Shown here: positions 19,966 to 28,607 of the stretch, in pieces
Position numbering within the stretch: the stretch's first letter is position 1
Layout of the letters: each line of letters opens with the position of its first letter
Assembly: GCF_040833965.1 (NCBI RefSeq)
Contig: NZ_CP162142.1
Coordinates: 2,009,001-2,073,000, forward strand
DNA from: Leptospira sp. WS39.C2
GTDB taxonomy: Bacteria > Spirochaetota > Leptospiria > Leptospirales > Leptospiraceae
DNA: 64,000 nt
Reading direction: 5' to 3'
Position numbers and translations under genes: made by a program
The notes under the pieces: model-generated
Seen by the model: the letters and a program-made list of their open reading frames with translations, nothing else
Told to the model about the DNA's origin: nothing
Database searches by the model: none

Positions 19966-19994
19966 ATTATAGACGAATCCCTTCTACCAGGAAA
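19966..19994 (-). promoter_or_regulatory. Candidate sigma-70 promoter of the suf-gsh unit
   Basis: Minus-strand TATAAT at 19971-19966 is a perfect -10. A weak TTTCCT at 19994-19989 lies 17 bases further upstream as a possible -35. The predicted start would leave a leader of about 30 bases before the sufC TTG. Confidence 0.5.
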
Positions 19995-20020
19995 ATCGAC
20001 CACTCAAAAAAAACAAGATT

Positions 20021-21259
20021 CTATTCCGACCAACTCACCTGTGCCACGAGGATCTTTCCTGCCATAAGAGAAAATGTAAAAATCACATATTGGTTTTGGT
20101 TATTGATATCGTACAAAGGATAGGTCACTCCCCATTTTTTACGGAATCGTTCGGACTCCTCTTTGTGTTTCAAAAAATAAGGTTTCCAAGCATAATTATT
20201 TCCAATCTGCCGAGAACGTTCCAAATACCCCCCATTCATCCTATCTAGATCATAAGTTGGTGTGATTTGGTATCCTTCTGCATCACAGACAAAAACTTTC
20301 AAAATTTCCCGTGGGAGGGAACCTAGAATTTGCCCAAAACGGTAAGGGAAGTCTTCTTCACTGGAATCAGAGAGTTCGTAAAACAAATCTTGCAATTGGT
20401 CGATGATCTTTTGTTCTCGGATGCCTTTTTCCCGAAGTTCCCGGGACCGAACACTAGAAAAGTTCTCAAGAACCGACTTCATTTTATCAGAGAAAGTATT
20501 GCGGTTTAAGAAATGTGGGTTTGGAGTTGAAAAATAAAATCCTTGGAGGAGGTTTGCACCCATAGAAAGCGCTAAGTTCACTTCTTCTTCTGTTTCGATC
20601 CCTTCAAAAAGAAGCTGGCTTCCTAATTTTTGTGACATTTCTGAAATCGCACCGAGGACCTGCTTGAAGGAGTTTTTATTCAAACTCTCTCGCATGATTT
20701 TGATGTCCACTTTCATGATGTCTGGGTGTAAATACCCAATTCGTTCTAAATTGGAAAACCCAGTCCCTAGGTCATCAATCGCAATCTTTAAGCCATAATC
20801 CCTGAAAATTTGGACAATTTGGATGAGCCGTTCGATGGATCCGTCAAATTCGTCTTCTGTGATCTCAATGACAACTTGGTTGCGATCGATCCCATATTTT
20901 TCGATGAGTTGGATGATGTGGAAATTTTCCGCAAATAAATCGGTATGGTGCACCCTTGATAAAAAGTTCGGCATCATATTGAAGAAAAGTTTTGTTCGAA
21001 GGTTACTTTCCTTTAGGGTCTGGACTGCCTTCTCCCGTAAAATCCGATCAATATTGTAAATCGGAACTGGATCATGGTCTCTGTTATGGAAAAGACCACC
21101 TAAAGATTGGTAGGTGTTTTCCTCAGGATTGAACTGCCTACCGAGTACTTCGTAAGCAGAAATAGAGCGATTGATGGCATTGACGATGGGTTGGAAATGA
21201 GGGACAAAATATGTCTCGTTCCAAAACTGGTTTCCTTCCGTTGATTCCGTTATGAACAT
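20021..21259 (-). CDS. EAL-domain cyclic-di-GMP phosphodiesterase, YkuI-like
   Basis: A 412 aa cytoplasmic protein with an N-terminal EAL domain (about residues 15-250). The expected catalytic residues are visible: E37 in the EAL-equivalent EVLGR, Asn in FFNMMPN, Glu in VIEITEDEF, the Asp pair in AIDDLGTGFS, Lys in IMKVDI, Glu in FEGIETEEE and Gln in LLQGFYFS. It is therefore probably active in hydrolysing c-di-GMP. The C-terminal 150 residues (GNNYAWKPYFL, VTYPLYDI) resemble the PAS/PDC-like sensor region of B. subtilis YkuI. No transmembrane segment is evident. Confidence 0.87.
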   Translation of the reverse strand: MFITESTEGNQFWNETYFVPHFQPIVNAINRSISAYEVLGRQFNPEENTYQSLGGLFHNRDHDPVPIYNIDRILREKAVQTLKESNLRTKLFFNMMPNFLSRVHHTDLFAENFHIIQLIEKYGIDRNQVVIEITEDEFDGSIERLIQIVQIFRDYGLKIAIDDLGTGFSNLERIGYLHPDIMKVDIKIMRESLNKNSFKQVLGAISEMSQKLGSQLLFEGIETEEEVNLALSMGANLLQGFYFSTPNPHFLNRNTFSDKMKSVLENFSSVRSRELREKGIREQKIIDQLQDLFYELSDSSEEDFPYRFGQILGSLPREILKVFVCDAEGYQITPTYDLDRMNGGYLERSRQIGNNYAWKPYFLKHKEESERFRKKWGVTYPLYDINNQNQYVIFTFSLMAGKILVAQVSWSE

Positions 21260-21376
21260 GGTTCCCTTTCTTCCAGCCTAGAAGGGAGTGGCAAACTGGC
21301 AAGAAAAATTCCACATTTTTGGAACAAATTAGACTTATTTTAGGCGTATTAAATCCATAATTGTGTCATTTCTGCC

Positions 21377-22660
21377 TCAAATCGAATACCCATCAGGGAT
21401 GGCAGAATGCCTTGGAACCACGATGATCCCATCTCGAATGCGAATGTAATCATCTTCGTACTCTTGTAAGTTTTGTTCGTTTAACAGGCGAACATTGGCG
21501 CCGATCGCACAATCTTTATCGACAATTGTTCGTCGTATTTCGCAGTTAGGCCCAATGCCAATAGGGATTTTCCCTGATTTCCGATCGAAGTAACCGTAAT
21601 GGTCGAGACCCATAATGATGGAATCATAGATTTTGGTCCCAGAAGCAATGAGTTGGCGCACTCCAATGATAGATCGATGCACCTCACATTGGTTAAGAAT
21701 GGTCCCTTCCGAAATCAAAGCTTGGTTCACTACCGCCTGATTGATCTTTGACGGTGGAAGTGCCCGAGCTCTCGTGTATATCGGGGTTTTCTCTAAGTAT
21801 AAATTGAATTTGGGTATATGATCGGTTAACATCAAATTGGCTTCATAAAAAGCTTTGATCGTTCCGATATCCTCCCAATAACCATCGTAAGTATACGCTT
21901 TTACCTTTCGTTCTTTTATGGCCTTCGGCAAGATTTCCTTTCCGAAATCAGCCATATTGCGATCTTCTAATACATCGATTAAAGTGGCTGTGTTGAAGAT
22001 ATAAATCCCCATATTTGCAAGAAACGATCCATTCTCTGTCCGGCAAGATTCCACTTGCGAAAGGTCTTGTGGTTTTTCAATGAATTCTTGGATGGATCCA
22101 CCCACTCCCGCTTTGACAATCCCAAGTCCAAAAACTTGGTCTTCAGGGATTGCATTAGTGGCAACAGAGATTTGTGTTTCAGGGTCCATCAAATGGCTTT
22201 GCATAAAGTCAGCAAGGTCCATATTGTACAATTGGTCTCCCGAAAGGATGAGTACATATTTGGGTTTTTGTTCGCGGATGTAGGGAAGGACTTTTCTCAC
22301 TGCATCGGCAGTACCTTCAAACCAATTGGCACTGGATACTGTTTGTTCTGCGGCAATGATTTCTACAAAACTTTTTTGGTGGATATTCCCTGTTGCATAC
22401 GTCCTGTTGATATGGCGGTTCAGCGAATAGGAGTTAAACTGTGTTAGGATAAAGATTTTTTCGAATCCACTGTTTAGCGAATTGGAAATCGGAATATCAA
22501 TCAATCGATATTTCCCTCCAAAACTCACGGCAGGTTTTGATCGTTTTTCCGTCAAAGGCAGAAGACGAGTGCCTTTTCCCCCACCTAAAATAATCGTGAG
22601 AACTTCATCTTTTTTTAAGATAAAGTCCACACAGTCAATTGAGTCTTCTTGGAATCGCAT
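21377..22660 (-). CDS. glgC: Glucose-1-phosphate adenylyltransferase
   Basis: Forms ADP-glucose for glycogen synthesis. The 427 aa protein has the nucleotide-binding GGGKGTRLLPLTEKRSKPA motif near residues 26-44, GKYRLIDIPISN, the GTADAVR substrate loop, and the C-terminal left-handed beta-helix (VDKDCAIGANVRLLN). The first 18 residues before the conserved core are atypical, so the start could lie slightly further in. It follows purQ after a 54-base gap on the same strand. Confidence 0.93.
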   Translation of the reverse strand: MRFQEDSIDCVDFILKKDEVLTIILGGGKGTRLLPLTEKRSKPAVSFGGKYRLIDIPISNSLNSGFEKIFILTQFNSYSLNRHINRTYATGNIHQKSFVEIIAAEQTVSSANWFEGTADAVRKVLPYIREQKPKYVLILSGDQLYNMDLADFMQSHLMDPETQISVATNAIPEDQVFGLGIVKAGVGGSIQEFIEKPQDLSQVESCRTENGSFLANMGIYIFNTATLIDVLEDRNMADFGKEILPKAIKERKVKAYTYDGYWEDIGTIKAFYEANLMLTDHIPKFNLYLEKTPIYTRARALPPSKINQAVVNQALISEGTILNQCEVHRSIIGVRQLIASGTKIYDSIIMGLDHYGYFDRKSGKIPIGIGPNCEIRRTIVDKDCAIGANVRLLNEQNLQEYEDDYIRIRDGIIVVPRHSAIPDGYSI

Positions 22661-22714
22661 ACCAATCCTTATAAGGGACTTAGACGAAAAAGCAAGAAAA
22701 GGAAATCCTAGGTT

Positions 22715-23362
22715 CTAATTTTTTAATAGAGCTTCTAAGATTTGTTTGCCGTCCATTTTTCCTGTGAATGGATTCATAGCGCGTTCTGGATGGGGCATCA
22801 TCCCAAGGACATTTCCTTTTTCGTTACAAATCCCAGCAATATCATGCAAAGAACCATTTGGGTTTTCCTCATAACGAAACACAACTTGTCCATTTTTTTC
22901 TAATCGTTCTAAAGTTTCCCCATCTGCAAAGTATGCTCCTTCCCCATGTGCAATCGGAATGGAAAGATTACTTTGGAAATTTTTTGCGAAAATATTTTCT
23001 TTCACGGGAACAAGTTCCACATCTTTACAAATGTATTTTAAAGTTCGATTGTGTAAAAGTGCACCAGGAAGCAGTCCTGATTCTGTGAGGATTTGGAACC
23101 CATTACAAACACCAAGGACCTTTCCTCCTTTGTTTGCATACTGGACAACAGATTCCATAGAAGCACTAAACTTAGCCATTGCCCCGCAGCGTAAGTAATC
23201 ACCAAAAGAGAACCCACCAGGTAATACCACTAAATCCGGAACATCATCAAATGATTCTTTGTACCAAGTGTATTTGACTTCTGCTTGGAAATAATCCTTT
23301 AAAACAGAACCAACATCTTTATCACAATTGGATCCAGGAAATGTGACAACCCTGACTTTCAT
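22715..23362 (-). CDS. purQ: Phosphoribosylformylglycinamidine synthase subunit PurQ
   Basis: The glutamine amidotransferase subunit of FGAM synthase in purine synthesis. The 215 aa class I amidotransferase shows the nucleophile C86 in GVCNGFQIL and the His-Glu pair in PHPERA. PGSNCDKD and SFGDYLRCGA are PurQ-specific. Its start overlaps the purS stop by four bases. The large subunit gene purL is not in the window. Confidence 0.96.
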   Translation of the reverse strand: MKVRVVTFPGSNCDKDVGSVLKDYFQAEVKYTWYKESFDDVPDLVVLPGGFSFGDYLRCGAMAKFSASMESVVQYANKGGKVLGVCNGFQILTESGLLPGALLHNRTLKYICKDVELVPVKENIFAKNFQSNLSIPIAHGEGAYFADGETLERLEKNGQVVFRYEENPNGSLHDIAGICNEKGNVLGMMPHPERAMNPFTGKMDGKQILEALLKN

Positions 23363-23607
23363 TGGGCCTCGACCACTAACTTATATGTTTCAATCACTTG
23401 GTTCACAAGGACAGATTCACAAATTTCCTTTGCAATGGTTTCTGCTTCTTGTAAGGAAGAGGTTTTGAGTTTGATTTCGATGTATTTTCCAACACGTAAA
23501 TCTTGGATTTGCCCCTTCCCTTGGTCATGAAGGGTACGAAGGACGGTTTGGCCTTGGGGATCAAGGACTGATTCTTTGAGGGTGACGTTTATTTTTGCGA
23601 CAAACAT
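23359..23607 (-). CDS. purS: Phosphoribosylformylglycinamidine synthase subunit PurS
   Basis: An 82 aa protein with the PurS pattern: KINVTLKESVLDPQGQTV, then IQDLRVGKYIEIKL and a C-terminal helix with CESVLVNQVIE. PurS bridges PurL and PurQ in the three-subunit enzyme. It overlaps purC by 19 bases upstream and purQ by four bases downstream. Confidence 0.95.
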   Translation of the reverse strand: MFVAKINVTLKESVLDPQGQTVLRTLHDQGKGQIQDLRVGKYIEIKLKTSSLQEAETIAKEICESVLVNQVIETYKLVVEAQ

Positions 23608-24446
23608 AGATTGATTTTCTCTTCCAATTCCAAGTATTTTTTACGTAGTTCCTGAATCAAGGATTCGGGGAGTTTAGGTGGCGGTGGATTTTTATCCCAA
23701 GAGGTTGTTTCCAGCCAATTTCGGAGGATTTGTTTGTCGAAACTGGCGGGAGTTTTCCCAAGGGCATACGTGGACGCATCCCAATACCGGGAAGAGTCTG
23801 GTGTCAAAATTTCATCAATGAGAACCGGTTCACCATCGATAAGCCCAAATTCGAATTTTGTATCACAAAGGAGGATCCCTTGTTTTGCCATGAGATCATG
23901 GGCCTCATTGTACAAGGTGAGGGAAATCTCTTTGACTTTTTTAAATAATTCGGTTCCCACTTCGTTTTCCATTGTGCTTTCACTCACATTTTCATCATGG
24001 CCAGAATCATTTTTCCGTGCGGGAGTGAAAATGGGAGAAGGAAATCGATACGACTCTTCAATTCCTTTCGGGTAGTGAGTTTCTGCAATGGTTCCGAATT
24101 GTTTGTATTCTTTCCAAGCAGAACCTGTGAGATACCCTCTCACTACACATTCAAAATCAATTCGTTTTGCTTTTTTCACCAGAACAGAGCGTCCGCTGAG
24201 TTGAGGTTCATTTTGGTATGGTTTTGGAAAAGAAGCGATATCATCCGTTACCAAGTGGTTTTTGATTTGTTGGAAATGGCGAAACCATTTTGTTGAAATC
24301 CGAGTGAGGATTTTTCCTTTGTCGACGACAGGTTCTGTAAATACTACATCAAATGCAGAAATTCGATCTGTTGCTACAAGTAGTAGTTCTGAACCCAAAT
24401 CATAAACATCTCTCACCTTTCCTTTGTAATGTGGACTTGGAATCAT
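23589..24446 (-). CDS. purC: SAICAR synthetase
   Basis: Joins CAIR and aspartate in purine synthesis. The 285 aa protein carries GKVRDVYDLGSELLLVATDRISAFDVV at its start, the substrate-binding ECVVRGYLTGSAWKEY, and LIDEILTPDSSRYW. The length fits the long eukaryote/alphaproteobacteria-like form. ATG 24446 overlaps the preceding stop as ATGA and is preferred to GTG 24458. Confidence 0.95.
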   Translation of the reverse strand: MIPSPHYKGKVRDVYDLGSELLLVATDRISAFDVVFTEPVVDKGKILTRISTKWFRHFQQIKNHLVTDDIASFPKPYQNEPQLSGRSVLVKKAKRIDFECVVRGYLTGSAWKEYKQFGTIAETHYPKGIEESYRFPSPIFTPARKNDSGHDENVSESTMENEVGTELFKKVKEISLTLYNEAHDLMAKQGILLCDTKFEFGLIDGEPVLIDEILTPDSSRYWDASTYALGKTPASFDKQILRNWLETTSWDKNPPPPKLPESLIQELRKKYLELEEKINLCLSQK

Positions 24447-25573
24447 AATTGGATACACACCATTGCCATATCATCATTAGGAGTAGATGTCCCACAAAAA
24501 CCTAAAATTTGGTTTTGTACGGAAGGTAAAATATCTCCTCCCAAACGAACTGCATTATCAAAAATTTCTCGCATTCCTTCTTCTGTGATGTATTCCATCT
24601 TCGAATTCATCGCCTCACTTGCCCCATCTGTGTACATAAAAAACTTAGATCCTTGTTTTAGGGAAACAGTTTGCACTTCATCATTTGCCACCATATTGAT
24701 TCCCATAATCATGGGACTCATCCCTTTTAATAGTTTTGTTTCACCATCCATAAAAACGATAGGAGCAGGATGACCACCATTAATATAGGAAAGATTCAAA
24801 TCTTGGTCGATGATTGCATAACAAAATGTGATGGCATAATCTTCAGGTAGGACAAGTTCCATATTCTTTCGCAAATGGGATACTCGTTCCTTAAGGCCCA
24901 TATTAGGAACCAAATTGAATAATTGCATTTTAAACATCGCTCCAATGAGCGCAGCACTAGGACCATGCCCTGAACAGTCCGCAATGACTATATGGAGTTT
25001 TTTTTCTTCAATCCATGAATCGACAAAATCTCCACCTATTTGTAAATAAGGGTGGAATAATGTTTGGGCCTTAATTCCATTCCAGATAAAACTTTTTTCT
25101 GGAATCAATTGGTCCTGTACCCGTCTTGCGGTTTGTAATTCCTTTTCGTATTTGCTTTTTTGTTGGTAAAGTTCGTCTTGTAAGTCTTTTAAACGAATCA
25201 CGGAATGGATTTTTGCAACTAACTCTCGTTTATTAAAGGGTTTATTGATAAAATCGTCTCCTCCATTTTTCATTGCCTCTTGGAAACCAACTTCCCGATC
25301 AATTGATGTGATGAATAAAATCGGCAATAATTTAAACTGATCCATATCTCTCAGTTCTCGGCAAAAAGAAAACCCGTCCTGTTCGGGCATATTCACATCA
25401 AGTAATAGAGTATCAATCCGCGTATTGAGTAAAACAAGTCTTGCCTCTTCTGCTGAAAAAGCTGTATAAATTTTAAACCCTTCTTGTAACAAAAGGTATT
25501 TCAGAAGTTCCACATTTTCAGGAACATCATCAACAATGAGGATTGTATGTTGAGTTTCTTTTCGATCCATCAT
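24443..25573 (-). CDS. Response regulator with PP2C-type phosphatase output (RsbU/SpoIIE-like)
   Basis: A 376 aa two-domain protein. The receiver domain (residues about 10-125) has the acidic pair in IVDDVPEN, the phospho-acceptor D59 in LLLDVNMPEQDG and the Lys of NKPFNKRE. A coiled linker (residues about 130-155) leads to a PP2C phosphatase domain with GGDFVDSW and ADCSGHGPSAALI metal-binding motifs. Such proteins usually dephosphorylate anti-anti-sigma factors in partner-switching pathways. No kinase or partner gene adjoins; it is wedged between ccmC and purC with almost no spacing. Confidence 0.9.
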   Translation of the reverse strand: MMDRKETQHTILIVDDVPENVELLKYLLLQEGFKIYTAFSAEEARLVLLNTRIDTLLLDVNMPEQDGFSFCRELRDMDQFKLLPILFITSIDREVGFQEAMKNGGDDFINKPFNKRELVAKIHSVIRLKDLQDELYQQKSKYEKELQTARRVQDQLIPEKSFIWNGIKAQTLFHPYLQIGGDFVDSWIEEKKLHIVIADCSGHGPSAALIGAMFKMQLFNLVPNMGLKERVSHLRKNMELVLPEDYAITFCYAIIDQDLNLSYINGGHPAPIVFMDGETKLLKGMSPMIMGINMVANDEVQTVSLKQGSKFFMYTDGASEAMNSKMEYITEEGMREIFDNAVRLGGDILPSVQNQILGFCGTSTPNDDMAMVCIQL

Positions 25574-25577
25574 GTGA

Positions 25578-26276
25578 TTAATTTAACTCAGACCTGATTG
25601 CATTAGAGAGTTCTTGGATTTTTTCATTTCGATTGGAAAGAAGGAACAAAAATAAAAATAAAAAGTGATACGCAATGACTCCAAGCCACATGGTTTGTTT
25701 CATATCTGAATCCATTCCTCCTTTACCAAGCACACTGCCTGGATGGTTTCCTGGATTTTCGATCCATCGGATTGCACCCCAAGTGAGAACCGCACTTAAT
25801 GCACAAAGAACAGACAAATAGGCTGATAAAATCGCCTTCTTTTTTCTAGATGGAACCAAATACCGGAAAATAAAATAACTTAGGAGAGAAATACAAAGAA
25901 TAAAAAATGATTGTAACCTAGCATCTGTTTTGTCCCAAGGAACTCCCCAAGCACTATATGCCCAAATTGGTCCAGAAAACAAAACTCCTAAGGCGAATAC
26001 AAAAGCCAATTGGTTTGCTGTAAAAGCAAGTCGATCCCAAAGTAGATCTTTTTTGAAAAAATAAATAAGAGAAAATACAAACGACAAAAGAGGACCGTAT
26101 AATGCTACCCAGGCGACAGGAACATGGAGGTAAAAAATACGATGGCTAATCCCTTGTTCTAAGATAACATTTGGGTATAAAATTGATACAAAGACTGCCA
26201 AAACCAGTGAGAAACAAACAACCATGTAAAATACATAGTCAAAAGCAGGGTGGATCAGTTTGATCTTACGTTCCAT
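25578..26276 (-). CDS. ccmC: Heme exporter protein CcmC-like
   Basis: A 232 aa protein with about six transmembrane segments. It belongs to the cytochrome c assembly (CcmC/CcsA) family that presents heme outside the inner membrane. The two heme-ligand His residues appear in IFYLHVPVAWVAL and GVIAYHFLFLF. The WWD loop reads WGVPWDKTDARL where E. coli CcmC has WGTWWVWDARL, so it is altered. It follows ccmA and ccmB, which supports the assignment. Confidence 0.85.
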   Translation of the reverse strand: MERKIKLIHPAFDYVFYMVVCFSLVLAVFVSILYPNVILEQGISHRIFYLHVPVAWVALYGPLLSFVFSLIYFFKKDLLWDRLAFTANQLAFVFALGVLFSGPIWAYSAWGVPWDKTDARLQSFFILCISLLSYFIFRYLVPSRKKKAILSAYLSVLCALSAVLTWGAIRWIENPGNHPGSVLGKGGMDSDMKQTMWLGVIAYHFLFLFLFLLSNRNEKIQELSNAIRSELN

Positions 26277-26330
26277 TTTTTTCCAGATTTTCAGAATGGA
26301 AAAGAAATTCTAGGAGAAAATACGTATCCC

Positions 26331-26990
26331 CTACTCATTCTTTAAGGTTTCTACCATCACAGAACCTAATGTTGCATAAAATAAAAGGAAAAAGAATAAT
26401 AAACCAACAGAAGGTAAATAAAAACCAGGCTCCAACCAGTAACGATGCTCTGCTTCTAAACCAAATAAAAATAAGGGAATGGAAAAAGGAAGTTGTAAGA
26501 GAGGGATGATGATTTCTTTCAGTCGGCTTTCAAAGGCAATGACCCCAAGGGATACTCCCAAAAACACCAAACACCCACTCCCTAAATTGGCAAAAAACCA
26601 TTCTCCTAAATACCGATCTAAATTCATATTTTGAAAGAATACAACAAACATCAAAACGAGAAGTGCATTCACAATGATGGTACAAAACCAAATGGTAAGT
26701 GATTTACTGATATATAAATAGGTGGGACTCACATAACTCAAACTGGCCTCCCAACCCATCGACTCCCTTTCTTCCCATAAACTCTGGCTAATGATTACGA
26801 AGTTGAGGATAAAGATGATGGCCCATTTCAGTCCACGAATACTCCTTGCTGATAATATTTCATTCACTTCGATAGAAGTATAAAAAATAAACACAACTGA
26901 AACACTCAATGTAAAGAGTGAAACAATTCCACCTAGGGAGCGACCAATCAGATAAAAATCTTTTTTTAATAAACTAAGAAACAAAAACAT
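26331..26990 (-). CDS. ccmB: Heme exporter permease CcmB-like
   Basis: A 219 aa membrane protein with about six hydrophobic segments. ESMGWEASLSYVSPTYLYISKSLTIW matches the pattern of CcmB, as does the start FLSLLKKDFYLIGRS. With CcmA and CcmC it forms the ABC complex that releases holo-CcmE in system I cytochrome c maturation. ATG 26990 gives the usual CcmB length; a longer reading to 27053 would overlap ccmA further. Confidence 0.85.
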   Translation of the reverse strand: MFLFLSLLKKDFYLIGRSLGGIVSLFTLSVSVVFIFYTSIEVNEILSARSIRGLKWAIIFILNFVIISQSLWEERESMGWEASLSYVSPTYLYISKSLTIWFCTIIVNALLVLMFVVFFQNMNLDRYLGEWFFANLGSGCLVFLGVSLGVIAFESRLKEIIIPLLQLPFSIPLFLFGLEAEHRYWLEPGFYLPSVGLLFFFLLFYATLGSVMVETLKNE

Positions 26991-27582
26991 TCCCCATTCG
27001 AATCGAAACTTCTCCCGTACATTGTAGTTCCTTTGGAACGGAATGGAGGACAATGAGAATCAATCTAGATTTTTTTTCCTCATTCAAAATGGAACTTAAA
27101 ACATTGGAAGATTCAAAATCAAGTCCAGTATAAGGTTCATCAAACAAAATCAGATCGGCAGAAGAAAGTAAGACTCGCATGATTGCTACTTTTTGTTTCA
27201 TCCCACGAGAGAATAAATGAATTGGATCCCAAATCCTCTTTTCCAATCGAAAGAGTTTGAGTAATTCTTTCCTACGTTCCATCGAATGGGCCCCATCCAA
27301 CTTTCCAAAGTAATCCAGATTTTCTTCTAAACTGAGAGAGGAATAAAATCCAAGTTCATGGCCCAAGTAAGCAATTTTCCTTTTTCCCAATGGCCATTCC
27401 CAACCGCTGGAATTTAAGGATTCATGAAAAATTTTTTTTAGTAATGTTGTTTTTCCAGCGCCATTTTCCCCAAGGACAGGGAGAAGCCCTGTTTCAAAAA
27501 AACGGAGATTCGCCTCTCTAATAATCGTTTTTTCGCCGACAGTAATAGTGAGTCCTTTTGTTTCCAAAAGTGTTCGGTTCAT
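26974..27582 (-). CDS. ccmA: Heme exporter ATP-binding protein CcmA-like
   Basis: A 202 aa ABC ATPase, the length usual for CcmA. Walker A is GENGAGKTTLL, the signature is the degenerate FSRGMKQKVAIMRVLL, and Walker B is LILFDEPYTGLD. It overlaps ccmB by 17 bases. It is divergent from the TPR gene with only eight bases between the start codons, so at least one promoter must lie inside the opposite coding region. Confidence 0.87.
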   Translation of the reverse strand: MNRTLLETKGLTITVGEKTIIREANLRFFETGLLPVLGENGAGKTTLLKKIFHESLNSSGWEWPLGKRKIAYLGHELGFYSSLSLEENLDYFGKLDGAHSMERRKELLKLFRLEKRIWDPIHLFSRGMKQKVAIMRVLLSSADLILFDEPYTGLDFESSNVLSSILNEEKKSRLILIVLHSVPKELQCTGEVSIRMGNVFVS

Positions 27583-27590
27583 TCTACACC

Positions 27591-28607
27591 ATGTTCCATT
27601 ACCTGTTTACATTCGCACTTCTGTTTTTATTCCCCACACTACTTTGGGGGCAAAAACTAATTGGAAACAAGGTATACCCAGAACTTTTATGGGGCAAAGA
27701 CGAAGAATTTGATATTAGAGATTTTCCGAATGGTTCCTTCATTTATCATAAAGATGACTTCATTTTGGCCCGAGGGAAACTATTTGTAGGAGAACCTCCC
27801 AAATCAAATGGAAGTTTTACTTATGGGACGGAAACCATTACAAATTCAGGAAAATGGAATAATGACACCATAGAACTACTCTTAAATGGAAAACCAAACC
27901 AAAGAGGAGAAGTGATCAAACGATTGGAAGCAGGAGTCCGTTTTGATCCCCAGTTTTTTCCGTTTCGTTATAATTTAGGAAGATTGTATTCGTTAGAGAT
28001 GAAATACGAAAAAGCACTTGTAGAATTTGAATATGCAAAAGCTGAAATGCCAGATTATTATAAAACGTATTTACATATTGGAATTTTATCGGAGATCACA
28101 AGGCAAACATATTATTCTATAATGAACTACAAATTGGCCGTCGAAAAAAATCCTTATGATACAGAAGCTTTGATTCGACTTGCCGACCATTATATAGAAA
28201 CAGGCTTAAAAAATAGAGCCTTACTCTATTTAAACAAAGCTTTAAAAATCGAAGAAGAAAGCCCTAACGTCAAACTTGGTTTTGCTAGATTAGAAATGGA
28301 AAAAGGAAACTATCATATTGCATATAAAATTTTCAACCGAACTAGTTTAACAACAGGGGAAGGAAAAATAAAACCTTATGATAAAAAATTTCATTATTAT
28401 TTTGCAGAAACCGCTTCAAAAGTGACTGATTATGAAACTGCTGAAGAACAATACACAAAAATGTTGAGTTTCATAAATGATCCGTTCTTTGCAACAGTAT
28501 CTGCTAAAGTTATCGCGAGGAGGAGAGATATTGCAAAGAAATTTGCTGAAGCCAAACGAACTCAGTTAGATGATTCAGAAGAAGAAGTGGCGCCTCCGAA
28601 CGAATGA
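27591..28607 (+). CDS. TPR repeat protein, exported
   Basis: A 338 aa protein. ATG 27591 gives a clean signal peptide (FHYLFTFALLFLFPTLLWG) with no lipobox Cys. Helical repeats in residues about 95-300 follow the TPR pattern, for example FRYNLGRLYSLEMKYEKALVEFEYAK and PYDTEALIRLADHYIETG. The C-terminus is polar and acidic. A periplasmic scaffold role is inferred from TPRs plus leader. Divergence from ccmA would fit a link to cytochrome maturation, but nothing proves it. Its last 46 bases overlap the convergent ABC ATPase gene. Confidence 0.8.
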   Translation: MFHYLFTFALLFLFPTLLWGQKLIGNKVYPELLWGKDEEFDIRDFPNGSFIYHKDDFILARGKLFVGEPPKSNGSFTYGTETITNSGKWNNDTIELLLNGKPNQRGEVIKRLEAGVRFDPQFFPFRYNLGRLYSLEMKYEKALVEFEYAKAEMPDYYKTYLHIGILSEITRQTYYSIMNYKLAVEKNPYDTEALIRLADHYIETGLKNRALLYLNKALKIEEESPNVKLGFARLEMEKGNYHIAYKIFNRTSLTTGEGKIKPYDKKFHYYFAETASKVTDYETAEEQYTKMLSFINDPFFATVSAKVIARRRDIAKKFAEAKRTQLDDSEEEVAPPNE

